A stretch of 64,000 nt of DNA from Tieghemiomyces parasiticus. Its lineage: Eukaryota > Kickxellomycota > Dimargaritomycetes > Dimargaritales > Dimargaritaceae. The notes below the pieces were generated by a model, which saw nothing but the letters and a program-made list of their open reading frames with translations, was not told the DNA's origin and ran no database searches. Within the stretch, counting starts at the first letter, position 1. Every line of letters starts with the position of its first letter. The position numbers and the translations under genes were made by a program. The stretch is taken from the NCBI GenBank assembly GCA_027575765.1, contig JANBPT010000002.1, positions 123,951-187,950 on the forward strand, written 5' to 3'. Below, piece after piece: positions 1 to 11,651 of the stretch.

Positions 1-2280
1 AAGTGAGAGATGTCCTGGGCGGAAACTGCTTGACAACTGGTGGTTGACGGCCATGACGAGCGCCGAGGTGGTAAAACGCCCACTATCACCCGACTGCACG
101 CTCATGCCCACCCTCTCTTGATCCGCTTGTTATCTTCCCTACTAGACTGTCACTGTTCATCGAAAAGCGAGGCACTTCCCTCGGCCTTGAGCGTACACCC
201 ACCCTCAACCCCGCCAGAGTAAGCCCCTTGAAACCCTAGCCTCATGGTTAACGGTCAACCGCACCCAGTGCCGCTCAGTATGGTGCGTGACCGGCCCTCA
301 ATTAGCCCTTCTGACCCCACCTGCTGACCTTACACCCCCCCCGCCTTTCCCATTCCTATTCCTACTCACACTATTGTTTACCATCCTGTAGACCACAGAC
401 GGCAGTCAGCGCCCAGCTCCATTTGCCTTCCCACGCGTTGAACCGAACTATAATGCCTGGCAGCAACCGCTCTCTCTTGCCCCTGGCACCCTTCCTTCGT
501 CGGACCCCGCCACGGGCTCCCACCCGGATGGATACGTGTCCTCGGCCTCGGCCGTCCTGGCTGGTACCATCCCATCTGGTGATTTTGACGCCATCGAGGC
601 ACTGACTATGACCTCGGGTCTGACCCGTAACGTAATCACCTCAGCTGCACCCCGGACCACTGGCTCACACCTGACTCAGGCCCTCGCCCACGACACGGGG
701 CCATATCTCACCACTGCCCCCGAATCGTACGGGTCGCGCCTATCGGCCACCTCACCGCGACCCCACAATTCGTTTCCCCCGCTAGCCGACCCAGCCCGCG
801 ACGACCCTCCGGCCGAGGTCGATAGGCACCGGCTACCTCCCCGCGGCGACCACTCGGTCCACCGCGGGCTCCTAGACGCTCGCCGCATTAATGAACTCCT
901 TAGCACCGGTATCGAGGCCATCCTGTCGCCCACCGTCGCCCGGCCCACCCAGCACATGGGTCTCTTCCGGACCTCGGCCCAAAACTACCACTTCGATCCA
1001 TTCGCCTTTGCCCACCTGGCTAGAAACTACATACACGATCCAGCCACACCGCTCCTATGCTGCCAGCGGAATGCCATGGTAAGTGACCGTAGACAGCCAT
1101 CCTTGCCTTCGACTTGACTGATGGTACCATTTTACTCAGCGGTAGTAGCAAACAAGGAGCCTCATGGCCTTACCCGCATCTAACACTGTCCGTACTTTCG
1201 GCCGCATTATTTCAATATCCTTCTCCCTTCCAACCCTAGGCCGCCGTGCAGACCGGTAACTTTCGGGCGTCCAGCACGTGGAACATAATGGCCATGATTT
1301 TTGAGAGCGCTGACCTGCTCCCGTTCGGTCGGGAGCTGCAGCAACACCCGGCCGCCGCGCATCAGATCCCGTACTATCCGCCCGATCATCTGGCGCGTCG
1401 TCACACCACCGATGCCGAGGTGAAGGAATGGGTGCCCGCTGTGTTACATTATGCCGCCCGCCCGGCTGCTCTACATCTCCCGACCCCACGTTTACCGGCC
1501 AGGAGGGACCATAAGGGTACACCCACCCCACGGTCGTCCCAGTTTCCGGCGGATGGAACATCCCCGGGGCCCGCTGCCGCTGCCACACCGTCACCGGGGG
1601 CCATGTCCTTGGCTACCATGCTGCCATGGTCGGACCCCTTTGCCATCGCCACGCCACCGGGGTCAGCGCGCCCCATTACCAGCCTCCTGGCCCCAATGGA
1701 TCACCTCACAACGACCGACACGCTACAGTCCTCTACCGTCACGGACCCAGCGGACGGCAACTATCCTCTCGCCAACCCGGTGGGCATACTTCTACGCACG
1801 ATCGAGTTCTACGCCACGGCGGGCGATGTGCAAATGTGTGTCACTCTGTACTTTGTTTTCTGTGAGGTGGTGAGGCCGCACCTTGACTTGATCTTAGTGA
1901 GCCATTGGTGTTCCGAGTACGTCGAACTACTGCGGCGGTTTCAACTGCACGCCATAGCCACGGAGGTTGGCAACCGGTCGGAATTTCCGTTCCTCAAGAA
2001 ACCCACCACCCAACACTCGGAAATCGCCACCTCGTGCGGGGCCTGCGGCGAGATCCTCCTCTTCTCCGACGCGGGGTACTGGACCTGCGGGTCATGTCAC
2101 GGGTTTGCCAACCGGTGTGTGTTGTGCAATTTGCCGGTTCGCGGCCACGTTGTCTGGTGTCGCGGGTGCGGCCATGGTGGTCACGCCGGTCACCTCACAA
2201 ATTGGTTCCGCCAGCAGACCCAGTGCCCGTCCGGGTGCGGTCATGAGTGCAAGAACCTGACACCGGATATGGTGCCTTAG
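1..2280 (+). CDS. WDR24: WDR24 / Sea2 (Rtc1) C-terminal part, SEA-GATOR2 subunit, partial at left edge
   Basis: This is the C-terminal part of a WDR24/Sea2 homologue, a subunit of the vacuole/lysosome-associated SEA (GATOR2) complex that relays amino-acid status to TORC1. The last exon (1240-2280) ends in a cysteine/histidine-rich zinc module of the WDR24 type: CGACG, CGSCH, CVLC, then VVWCRGCGHGGH and CPSGCGHEC. The preceding stretch (GDVQMCVTLYFV, about 1825-1863) matches the helical segment before that module. Supported introns are 219-391 (GTAAGC...GTAG) and 1079-1239 (GTAAGT...CTAG); both joins keep the frame (exon 392-1078, phase 0). An exon about 147-218 is open in the matching frame, but the arrangement of bases 1-146 is unresolved. 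The WD40 propeller expected upstream lies outside the window. Family call is firm; 5' structure is not. Confidence 0.85.
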
Positions 2281-2477
2281 CAGTTTGATCTATCGTTCAC
2301 TGGCATGAGTCGTCAGAGAAATTGGTTGCAATGTCGGGGCGCGGTGTTAAGTATTCGATCATTTCTTCATAATTACAAACACCCGTGGTATAGATTGTGA
2401 AACACATGATGTATTACTCGCGTGGTAGTCGCAAAACCCGAAAATTGATTACAGAACTTCAAAACGCCAGTAGTCCA

Positions 2478-5165
2478 CTACGCCCAAATTCGGCGCCAAA
2501 CAAAGCGGGCGCCTAGCACCCGGACCGTACCCATGGTGAGGATGACCACCCAGGTGCACACAAGCATGACTAGGAGAGGTACTTCACTCCAAAGCAGTTG
2601 GACGTACATGTCAACCAACTTCCCAACGACGCCCCCGGTGTACCCGCCACTCAGAGTGGCCCGACGGAGATCACCGTCCGTGTAGTTGCGGTAATGCCGG
2701 AGGTTAAAGGCTAGGGCCTCAAGAACCTCGGGCTGGCGATTGATGAAGGTTGGGGTTGGGGTAGAAACCGAGCTGGAACTGGGACGGTGGTGATGGAGTG
2801 GATTCCAAACGGAGTGACTTGCTGGCGTCGGCGTCGGTGTGGCTAAAGAGACTGTGGGGACAGATGATTCATCCAGGGCGCTAACTGTGGGCCCCGCCCC
2901 CGGGCCGATAGACTCTGACACCGCCGATCCGTGGAGGAAGGCCACAAAGTCGAAACGCGGGTTTAGGAGTATCCGTGGGGTAGGACCCGGGTCCGCTGAG
3001 GGTGATAAGGTTAGCTCCCTCGGGTGCAGGAGGTTCACGGTGGGCAACGCAGACAGGGGAATGGTGGCGGTGGGGCGGATGAACGAGGAGGGCTCCATTA
3101 CGGAGATGGTGAGGGCGGACTGCCAGGCGGCCACGGCAGCACTTACGTTATGGCCCCCCTGGTAGGTCACCATACCCAAGAGACCCAGGGCTTCGAGTTG
3201 CTTGGCTGGTGCGTAAGTGCTATTGGCCAGTAGGGCCCGGGCGTCGTCCGGGGTGCCGATATAGTGACCAACCAGCCCTGCATTCAAGGTAGCTAGGGCA
3301 TGGTCAAGCGATTCGGCACCTACCACCAGTACGTCCGGATCCACGCGCGGTAGGGTCACGTTGGCAGCCTGGTTGATGTAATTGAAGAGACTACCAACAG
3401 CCTCCAGCTTCTTGATGAAGGCGCAGTTGACGAAGTCCATAGCTGGGGTGCCGATCGGGGTGTCGTTGAACAGCTTTCCAATCACGTCTCGGGTATCATT
3501 GATGATGATATCGAGGGTGCTGTTAAGCTGGGCGGTACCGTCGCGCACGGGACCGAACAGGTCGTCATTGATAAAGGATTCCGTAGTGTTGAGCCCAGCG
3601 TTGATGCGGCCCGCGAATTCCGTGGATGTGCGATTCATGGTACCCGTTACGTCGTTGACCACCTGCGTACGGAACCGGGCCAAGCTGGCACCGACGTCGG
3701 GGGTGACGGTCTGGCGGACCTGATTGATGGCCGAGATCTGGGCACCGACAACCACCAGTCCCACGACACCGGCACCAAGGCAGGCCAGGCTGGGCAGGTG
3801 CACCACATATTCACTCCACCAGCGCACCAGATGAGCGCGCTCGGCGTTGCGACAGCGACGGTGTACAAACGCGTTCCAGCGGTACACCCAGGGCCGGTCG
3901 ACCCCCGTAGCCAGGTCAAGGACCTGCGTGTACCGGTCACGGCTTCCCAGGGCGCTGGGTTCCCCCCAGGGCTTCACTGTACCGATAAACGCAATCAGTC
4001 GGCGGTGGCCATTCTGGATTACGTACATGTTGAAGAGGATCAGTCCGACCGCCACGCTGAAAAGAACTCCGGTGCCGATGTAAAAGATCGTTCGGACACT
4101 CTTGGCTAGATTGTCAATCAGAGCGCGGGTGGGCTCTTCCTGGCAGAAATTGAGCGTATCGGCGTCGGGCACGGCGGTCAGGGAAACGTTAACATGTACC
4201 CGGGCGAACCCCTGGCGGATGGTATCCTTGAGACTCTCGAAGGGCTTCCGGAGTAGGTCAATCAGGGACTGTTCCACCTCGTTGAAGGTAGGCACCTGCT
4301 CGGTGGTGCGGTTGACGGCGCCAGTCACCGAGTCCGGAATCTCGATTGACCAGCTGGACATGTCTGGGTAACTGATGGTGGGCAAGGATTGGTCAGTTCC
4401 AGTGAAAACATCCAAGATATTTGCCGTCGCCCCGACGACCTTGTTTGCCACCGTTACTAGGCCATCGACCTGGTTACGAATGGCGGCAATCGTGCTGCTC
4501 ATGAGGGAGTTGAAAGCGTCCTGGAACTCGGCCATGCCCGCGCGAACGAGGGCCAGGCCACCTTGGACTACCAAGTCAGCCACGCACAACTGGAGGGCGC
4601 GGAACATACCGATGAGGAATACCATCAACTCCTCCAGAATCGTAACGGCCAAGATGATACCCTGGGAGGTCCGATCAACCACTGCCAGGGCGGTCGCATT
4701 GACCATGTGGTTGGTGGCTTCGGCAGTCCGCCGTGGGATGGCCAACACGGTGTTACCCACAGATTCGACGTTTTGGCACCCACGCAGCAGGTCGTCCTTA
4801 GCGTTGGCACTGAACCGATCCACATCGTCGGCATGTAGCATCAGACGAATGGCGAAGTATAGGATCAGGATAACGAGGTAGGTCGCCCATGCCCGGCTCA
4901 ACTTGGCGTTAAGGCCCAGGTACGGTGAAAAGATGGACGGTGGGCCCCCTTTTTCCCTGTCGTCGATAGGAGCATCGGAATCGGGCGCCCCTTGTCGTGA
5001 GGTGTGGCCATAAATACTGTGTACTTTAGATGGAGCAGCAAGGTCGATGAACGCTGGTCCGACGTTGGGGAGGGTCACGCTTTCGTACTGCTTTCCTACG
5101 CGCCGAGTGACGTGGTGGTTGGCGAGGAACATATCGGCGTTTGGGTTCCTTTGGAATGAATACAT
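2478..5165 (-). CDS. PRM1: Plasma membrane fusion protein PRM1
   Basis: PRM1 family protein (895 residues, single exon), which stabilises plasma-membrane merger during fungal cell fusion at mating. About five hydrophobic segments are visible: near residues 93-111 (AWATYLVILILYFAI), 170-190, 365-390 (FYIGTGVLFSVAVGLILF), 462-482 and 870-892, with large N-glycosylation-rich loops between them (NRTT, NVS, NST, NDT, NYT). This spacing of paired extracellular loops is the PRM1 architecture. A Ser/Thr/Pro-rich stretch precedes the last membrane segment. The open frame continues upstream to a TTG at 5279, so the first ATG at 5165, with A at -3, is taken as the start. A TATA-like box lies about 180 bases upstream. 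Family assignment rests on topology and loop pattern recalled from the family, not on an alignment. Confidence 0.8.
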   Translation of the reverse strand: MYSFQRNPNADMFLANHHVTRRVGKQYESVTLPNVGPAFIDLAAPSKVHSIYGHTSRQGAPDSDAPIDDREKGGPPSIFSPYLGLNAKLSRAWATYLVILILYFAIRLMLHADDVDRFSANAKDDLLRGCQNVESVGNTVLAIPRRTAEATNHMVNATALAVVDRTSQGIILAVTILEELMVFLIGMFRALQLCVADLVVQGGLALVRAGMAEFQDAFNSLMSSTIAAIRNQVDGLVTVANKVVGATANILDVFTGTDQSLPTISYPDMSSWSIEIPDSVTGAVNRTTEQVPTFNEVEQSLIDLLRKPFESLKDTIRQGFARVHVNVSLTAVPDADTLNFCQEEPTRALIDNLAKSVRTIFYIGTGVLFSVAVGLILFNMYVIQNGHRRLIAFIGTVKPWGEPSALGSRDRYTQVLDLATGVDRPWVYRWNAFVHRRCRNAERAHLVRWWSEYVVHLPSLACLGAGVVGLVVVGAQISAINQVRQTVTPDVGASLARFRTQVVNDVTGTMNRTSTEFAGRINAGLNTTESFINDDLFGPVRDGTAQLNSTLDIIINDTRDVIGKLFNDTPIGTPAMDFVNCAFIKKLEAVGSLFNYINQAANVTLPRVDPDVLVVGAESLDHALATLNAGLVGHYIGTPDDARALLANSTYAPAKQLEALGLLGMVTYQGGHNVSAAVAAWQSALTISVMEPSSFIRPTATIPLSALPTVNLLHPRELTLSPSADPGPTPRILLNPRFDFVAFLHGSAVSESIGPGAGPTVSALDESSVPTVSLATPTPTPASHSVWNPLHHHRPSSSSVSTPTPTFINRQPEVLEALAFNLRHYRNYTDGDLRRATLSGGYTGGVVGKLVDMYVQLLWSEVPLLVMLVCTWVVILTMGTVRVLGARFVWRRIWA

Positions 5166-6377
5166 GATGGTGTGTAAGTAGGTAGATTTAGACGATAAAT
5201 GGGTGCGAATGTTTGAGGCACGCAAGGGAGGTGGGCGACAAGGATTGATACTGTTTTCCTTGACGACATTATGAGGCAAACCAGAGTGGGCGGTGAGAGC
5301 GAAGTCGGAACTGCTGCGATACCACTTGGCGTGGGCTGCTGCCTTTATAGTACCATATGAAGCACCACCTACGACCGTGGCGATGGTGTGTATGTACGAA
5401 TTAAGGCAAATGACCTGCTATATGTGCAGGACCTTTCCTCACAAAGGTCCTGTCAGCCCCCCCCCGCTTCACATCCAGTGGTGGACGTCGTGCTTGAATA
5501 TGGAAACCAGAAGCCGGGAAGGTGAAAGTGGCGATGGACCTTCACCGGTTCCTTTATTCAGGATATTTCGAGGGTGATTGTACGCTTACCATACGTCCAA
5601 GCCACAACATTTCGGCTCATTTGGATTTGGTTGCCTACGGCAATTGTCGTACTTACCACCGCATCTGACACGGAAAGCCACGGTATCGTAAAATGATATG
5701 TGGCGATATCACCATGGCTTTGTTAGCATCAACAGACGCCATTGCCTCGGCCGATTATCGAGCACCTACCCCCTTCATCCAACGAGTGATTGCCTGGATA
5801 TATATCTCTCTCCGAATATCGAGCATTTGGCGGCCCAGGGAAACTTACACAAAGCTGTATCCGTTGGCACTCGTAGATCTGGGCATAGCCATGAGAAGTG
5901 TATTTTCCATTTAGTCACTGGCGGCCGTAGTTGTAACAACTAGTGGGTACCACAATTTCTAGTGACTAACATCCAACATCAAGCGCCTGAAGAGCCAAAA
6001 AGATGGAATGAATAATTCGCCCGCCAACCGTTTAACGTAACCCTTCATTGATGATCACCCGTGGGCGACCAGGTTGACGGTGCCAAAGTCCTATAATAGA
6101 CCAAGCATGGGTCGGATTTCCAGGACCCACTGGGTGCTACAATATGGCAGGCGCATCTCTCGACTCGTCCCACCAGCCTATTAACCTATGGCGACATTAG
6201 GATTCAAACGGCCCATGTAACCTCCCACCCCTAGTTTGAATCGGCTCTGTTTAAGCATCCCGACCTTGCCAATCCCTGGCCACATAACTCAATTTCTCAA
6301 CTCTCCGATTCCTCCTCGCGACCTGAGTAGGAATAGAGCGCTGGCCCGTACTGGCAAACGCACCACCGAACGGGACG
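5166..6377. other. Divergent intergenic spacer PRM1 / ALKBH8-like
   Basis: About 1.2 kb between two divergently transcribed genes. It holds the TATA-like box of PRM1 and a C9 tract near 5458-5466. The small open frames inside show no recognisable domain and no start context, so it is read as a shared promoter region. Confidence 0.6.
5343..5349 (-). promoter_or_regulatory. TATA-like box upstream of PRM1
   Basis: On the minus strand the sequence reads TATAAAG about 180 bases before the chosen PRM1 ATG. A TATA element suits a condition-induced gene such as a mating-fusion gene, but its use is inferred from position only. Confidence 0.4.
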
Positions 6378-8189
6378 ATGGCCGAGGAATGGACCGACTT
6401 GCCAGGCATAGAAAGCCTAGGTACGGACCAGAGGAGTACGGCGCGTAAGACAGGGCGGGACAAACGCCGGGAACGGCTGGAGAGAAAGCGCAAGGCTGCC
6501 TACGAACGTCTTGCCCGGGTCACCGGGGCCGCAGATCTGTCGGAATTGTTTAGCGCACAGCCGACCCCAGTCCTGTGTGTCGTGAACGTCGGCTACGGTG
6601 GTGTCACTGGGGCTACCACCGAACAAATTGAGGCGTTGGTGGCTCCGTGTCCCGGCTTTGCTCGAGTGATCATGGTTCACGGTAAGGTAGGCAAAGGTGG
6701 ATAGTCGCTAATGGCCCAAGGATAGGTGAAAGCCTGACGTGGTCCAGTGTCGGTCACGATGAGGTAGCGCTAGATTGCCGGTTCTACGTATTTCCCTTCG
6801 AATTACAAATCTAATCTAGTATCCGCGGCCCTATGCGTTTCGCACTGAACCCCCATCCCCTGTTTTTACTGTCCGAACTAGCCCTACACGTTCATCCTTT
6901 TTGCAAACGCCACCGCCGCCGCCCTGGCCCATACGACGCTGCATGATCGGCCATGCCCCGTGCTGGCCGACAAGTCGCTGTTTCTCGAGTTTGTTCGACT
7001 GGATCCCTCGTCGTTCACGCGGCCCTTTCAATCCCATTTGGCTGGCCTGATGAATCCATCACCCGACCAGCCGGCCCCACAGGAATCGTCGGCCGCCTAC
7101 CCACTCTATGTTGACTTCCCTGTCACCGTCAACCCGGATTCTTTACTGAAATCCCTGGAGACAAAAGGGCTCTACTTAGTCAGAGGGTTCGTGACTGAAG
7201 CTGAAGAAAAGCATATTCTCGAGTTAGCGGCTGAGCAAACCGACGACGCCTGGATCGCAGTCAACGACCGACTCGTAGTAAGTGAACAGCGGGCTAATAA
7301 TAACTCTCGCTTAGCGGTCCCTTCATCTGTCGGCCAAACGCGAAGGTTTGCTCCCTAACTCCCTTGTACCTTCCGTCCCCCTCCCACCCGCTGCGTCCCC
7401 CCCCGACGATAGCAACACTACGGGCACACTTTTGACTACCAACGGAAGCGCGTCGGTGACCAGCAGGCCGCTAAGTCGAGGGAATTTCCGGCCGTTGTGC
7501 ACGCCATTCTCAACCGAGTGCGGACGCTGCCCATATTTGACTGTGACGAGCAGAGCCCGGAAAACGCCGCAGGCTCCCCTGCGGAATCCACAGAGCCATC
7601 GCTTGTGGCCGAGAACCGAGGCGGCGCCGCGACTACGCTTGTAGAGGAGGTTGACTCGGACCAATCTCGCTACGTTGGAGCCCGCCGTTCCTTGCCGTTT
7701 CCGCGGTTTGACCAGCTTACTATCGCGAAGTACCCGGTAGGCTCGGGTATTTCGTTCCATAGCGACTCCCACCTTTCGTTTACGGATACCCTCCTCATTA
7801 TCAGCCTGGCCAACCCCATCACTATGGAATTTCGGTCGCCCTTCTACCCGGAAGCGGACCAATTGCACTTTCGTGACCACCTAGAGTCTAGAAGCAGCCC
7901 GGCAACGGGTCCTGAGAGGGGTGACGACGTCAGGCAGGGTCCTAAGGGCATTGCCATACCCAACCCGGTAGCTGTCGATCTGCCCCCGCGGTCGCTCTTG
8001 ATCATATCGGGCGAGGCCCGGTACGGGTGGGAGCACGCCATCCGGCCCCGCAAATCCGACCTCTTGTACGAATCAGGAGCCATTCGGCCCCGCCAGTTCC
8101 GCGTCTCACTGACTCTGCGCGAGGTCGACCAGGCTTACCGGTGCGGTTGCCAATGGAAGGAGCTGTGTGATCGCTTCAAAGTGCGATAG
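6378..8189 (+). CDS. ALKBH8: ALKBH8-like RRM + AlkB 2-oxoglutarate/Fe(II) dioxygenase
   Basis: Homologue of the RRM-AlkB part of ALKBH8, which hydroxylates wobble-uridine modifications in tRNA. Three exons are proposed: 6378-6686, 6882-7277 and 7413-8189 (493 residues). The first join restores an RRM strand (HGK|PYTFILFANA) followed by the RRM end LFLEFV. The second restores DRLV|QHYGHTFDY, matching the conserved RVKHYGYEF-type strand of ALKBH8. The AlkB core shows the iron-binding HSD (H351, D353), distal H443 in GWEHAI, and the 2-oxoglutarate-binding arginines in RPRQFRVSLTLR. The protein stops soon after the dioxygenase fold, so the methyltransferase domain of animal ALKBH8 is absent; in fungi that activity normally comes from a separate Trm9. 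Intron 7278-7412 contains an eight-C run and frame changes, consistent with non-coding sequence. Confidence 0.85.
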
Positions 8190-8492
8190 TCCATATAGCA
8201 ATTGGTATCAATGCATTGTGAAGAAATGACAGGACAACTAGTCCTGTGTAGAATACACTCCTTATCCCCATTTTCAGTATGCTTCGTGTACAAACCCTAT
8301 GTTTGTTAATACCTACCCTACGGACACTACAATACCCCGGGATTCATTTCGCACGAGAAACCGTCTTCCCCTATCTATTGCTAACCGAAACCTGAAACGA
8401 TGTTTAATGGGCCAAGTTTTTCTGATGGAAGGGACTCCGTTGGGCCTCGGCTCGACTTAAAATGGACGGAAAGGGAGTGCATAGTCGTTACA
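8190..8492. other. Convergent spacer ALKBH8-like / Utp16-like
   Basis: About 300 AT-richer bases between convergent genes. Nothing beyond presumed 3' untranslated sequence is seen. Confidence 0.5.
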
Positions 8493-10041
8493 TTAGGAAT
8501 CGATGGTGGGCTTGGCGGCATACCGCCGAATCTTCGGCGACTTGTAGAAATTGACCGTAGACCGCTGGCTGAGCGACAGGGACTTCGTACCGAGAACGCT
8601 GACGGTGAGGCCGCCCGCGGTCCGGTTAGTTGGCAGGGTCGCCGTACGTTGGCGCTTGAATCCACTCGACCGGTACGCGGCCGACGTCTTGTCAGCGTCC
8701 TCATCCTCGTCGTCGTCAAACCGGATCTTGTGGTTCGGACGGCGCCCGTTGGCCAGGGATGGTTGGCGCAGGGGAGTTCCGCTATCTGCCACAGCCTCCA
8801 GAACATCCATAGATAAGGCCCCCGTCGCCTTGTCCTGCTCGGCGTCGGAGTCCGAATCATCGGAGGACGACTGGGCAGCGGGCCGTTTGACCAGCGGGCC
8901 GGCTGGTCGACTCTCCGCCTGTTTCTTGCGGTGTAGATCGCGGGCTTGTTGGGCCTTGGCTAACCGCTCCTTCCTCCTGGTAAAGAGAAACAGGTGCCAA
9001 TAATATGATAGCGTGGATATTAAAACGGTTTCAGAGTTAGTATAGATCACACGCAGTCCACAGAGAACGTGGCTTAAGCAAGACATCATTGCACTGCCTG
9101 CGCCCAGTGGGAGGGGAGGGGGAAGGCGATGAGGGAAGTAACTACTGTCTCTAGATAGTACGAACGAAAATAGTGTGCAGTAGACGACCGGCCTTGGCGT
9201 CAGGCCAGTTGACTTACCGTGTTTCTTCAATTTCCTTCAGGCGAGAGTTCTCCTTGGCCGCCTCGCGGGCCTGGGTGGTGGAAACCTCCTCGGGGGCTTC
9301 GTCATCGCTGTCGCTGTCGTCGCTGCTATCGCTATCGCTTTCATCACTCGAAGCCGCAGCACCCTTCCGATTAACGCTAAGCTGCTCCTGCTGCTTCACG
9401 ATATCAATTTCGGTATCGGACTCAGCGGCCCGTTTCTTCGCCACCGAGGCAGCCTGCTTTACGGGGAGGGTGGCCTTGGCGGGAACTGGGGCCTTGGTCG
9501 CGGGTTTATGGGCCACGATAGTCTCCTCGGCGCCTTCGCTACTGTCTGAATCACTCTCACTCGAACTAGCGGCAGGCGCTGGCTTGGCACTCCGTTGCGG
9601 GGTTTGCTTCGGGGTGCTAGACGCCACCACCTTCCTGGCGACCGGTGCCGACGCTGCGAGGGCTTTGATTTTGGATGAGGCCTTGGCTATGGGTTTGCGG
9701 ATTGTGGGGTTCTCCTCCACGTCATCACTGTCTGATTCGCTGTCGTGGGCGAGTGCGGTGCCTGGTAGGTCGACATTACTCTGCTGGCCATGCTTGGTCG
9801 CGGCCTTCCCAGTAGGCTTGGCGCTGGAAACAACCCTGGAGGGTAACTTGGCACTCAGGGCCTTGGGCTTGCTAATAATTTTCCTGGTCGGTGTACCCCG
9901 TGTCGGGGTTGCCTCCGCTTCCGACCCGCCAGACGTCCGGTTGGTACGCTTGCCGGCTGACTTGGCAAGGACGGCAGCCAGCGCGCTCGCCACTTTCGAC
10001 TGACTCTTAGCCTTCTTCTTGGTGCCTTCGGTAAGACCCAT
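8493..10041 (-). CDS. UTP16: Utp16/Bud21-like U3 snoRNA-associated nucleolar protein
   Basis: Serine/acidic-rich, lysine-rich protein (435 residues) resembling the Utp16/Bud21 family of U3 snoRNP (small-subunit processome) proteins that act in 18S rRNA maturation. Two exons: 10041-9218 and 8976-8493, with intron 8977-9217 (GTAAGT...CCAG). The phase-2 join makes EETR|RKERLAKAQQ, a continuous basic helix. Several SDSDSD/SSDES clusters (for example SSDESDSDSSDDSDSDDEAP), an arginine/lysine coiled coil, LSMDVLEAV, a KIRFDDDED block and a C-terminal FYKSPKIRR segment follow the order of elements in yeast Bud21. The N-terminal half with its basic/acidic alternation is longer than yeast Bud21 (about 214 residues) and also recalls Nopp140/SRP40 repeats, the main alternative identity. 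ATG at 10041 is the first in the frame. Confidence 0.65.
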
Positions 10042-11651
10042 AATAAATAGAAACGGTGAGCGAAGTAGAAAGTAAGAAGCAATCGCACTAATGGCGGGAT
10101 GGATTCCGTGGAAATGAACTGACTGAAGGTGTGAGGTAGAGTATGAAGAGTCTGGCGAATGGGTGGATGACGAGCTGGTCAGTAGGTAGGAAGCTGGTCC
10201 GGTTGCATGAGCGCATCACATTGCACAGGGTGTTAGGCCAAGGGCACCGTACAGCCTGTAACAAAAAAATCCAACGGGTACTAATCTCGAGCTTTAGACT
10301 TGTTAGACCGCCATTGCTTTGAAAGAAAAAAAAAACGATGAGTACAATTGTAGGGAAGAAATGGTAGCGGATTAAGTCACGTGACAATATTATGGGATCC
10401 ACTTGTTCAGAACAGGTGTAAGTTGCAAAGGCAAGAAGGTGCGCCGGATCCTATTCGTCAGTTGTCAACTAGGAATTATGATATGGAGTGGCTTTGATAG
10501 AGTGCATGGACTAACTGAGAGGTTGAAATCTGGCATACAGTGATTCCCATTAGACAGCTGACTGGCATAGCAGCTTAGGTAGGGCGAATGAGCTGGCAAG
10601 GGACGCTTCACCCATGCGGACCCCTTAAATGGTCCTAAGGGTTCATATTCCGGAACTGCACCTCCGTATTGCAAAGTCACTATTGATTCCTTTATCTGTA
10701 GCTATATATATATATATATATAGATAAGGCGGTGTAACGAAGGGAATCGGGATGCTTGTAAAGATGGGGATCGCCACTAGGTAGAGTTATTGGGTGAACG
10801 GGTTTTATTGAGGAACGTGAAAAGGGATCCCCACAGGGTAGAAGGCGCTACACGCTGCGGAATCATACACTATCGTAGTGATCTATCGTAGGAAGACATC
10901 AGAAGAGTCAAGGGCCCTTGAAATTGTATCGCCACAAGCATACGATTACCTGGGTAACCGCAATTGATTTGATTCGCGTGGTAAGGTTTCGGGAAGATTG
11001 CGAACTAAGGATATGAGACTGTCAGATTATAGGAGACTGTCGATGGCTACAGGTGACGTAAGGAGTGTGATAGGTGTAGAAGTGAAGAGGACAAGAGTGC
11101 TACGAATGCCAAACAGTACAAAGTGTAGGTTAACAGACGGAGAGCGGATCAAGGAGGAGGGCGGAGTCCTGCGTTGATGTAAGGTGCAAGGCCAGGTAGT
11201 TCGAGGTCGGTTAGTTTCCCGCCGAAGGTTGCAAGACGGATTCAGCGGTCGGTGGCTTGGAGAGCCTGCATATGGGTGCGTTAGTTATGCAGCCTTGTTT
11301 CTGGGCGTCACAGTTATCCTACGGTATGGTGTCAACGGTTTGGCTGCCATCGCTCACGTTAGCATTAAAACGGAGGAAGGGACCACGGCGTCCCACATTA
11401 TTTCGCATCGCCATTGCGACAAGATCATAAAGCTTGAGGCCTACCGTTACGTACTGCAAAATAGCGTGGAAGAGTCCTAGCACTGGCCAATTGCCAGAGT
11501 TACGCCACAGCCGGTTTCTTCGTTTTGCTTTTTTAACGAATCCGAGAGTACTTGGCCAAACATAATATTTACTATAATTACCCTACAAGTTAAACGATTA
11601 CTATCGAGGGTGTGTAACAAAAAACGTATACGTTTCTCGCTATGGTTCAAT
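10042..11651. other. Intergenic spacer with a (TA)10 microsatellite
   Basis: About 1.6 kb between the 5' end of the Utp16-like gene and the 3' end of the seven-TM gene. It is AT-richer than the genes and contains a (TA)10 run. Open frames at 10088-10402 and 11184-11480 carry no recognisable domain. No RNA gene was recognised. Confidence 0.55.
10703..10722. repeat. (TA)10 microsatellite
   Basis: Twenty bases of perfect TA alternation inside the spacer, a simple repeat without evident function. Confidence 0.9.

Noticed and set aside
7315..7412. Possible extra ALKBH8 exon starting after CTTAG at 7314
   Set aside because: It stays open but in a frame that does not join the dioxygenase exon, and skipping it restores the conserved QHYGHTFDY strand.
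7323..7880. 185-codon minus-strand frame inside the ALKBH8-like gene
   Set aside because: Crosses an intron and exon of the sense gene and shows no domain.
9173..10003. 276-codon open frame on the plus strand antisense to the Utp16-like gene
   Set aside because: It mirrors the repetitive Ser/Asp codons of the real gene, has no recognisable domain, and the opposite strand has consistent splice sites and family motifs.
11184..11480. 98-codon open frame in the spacer before the seven-TM gene
   Set aside because: No domain or start context; AT-rich non-coding composition.
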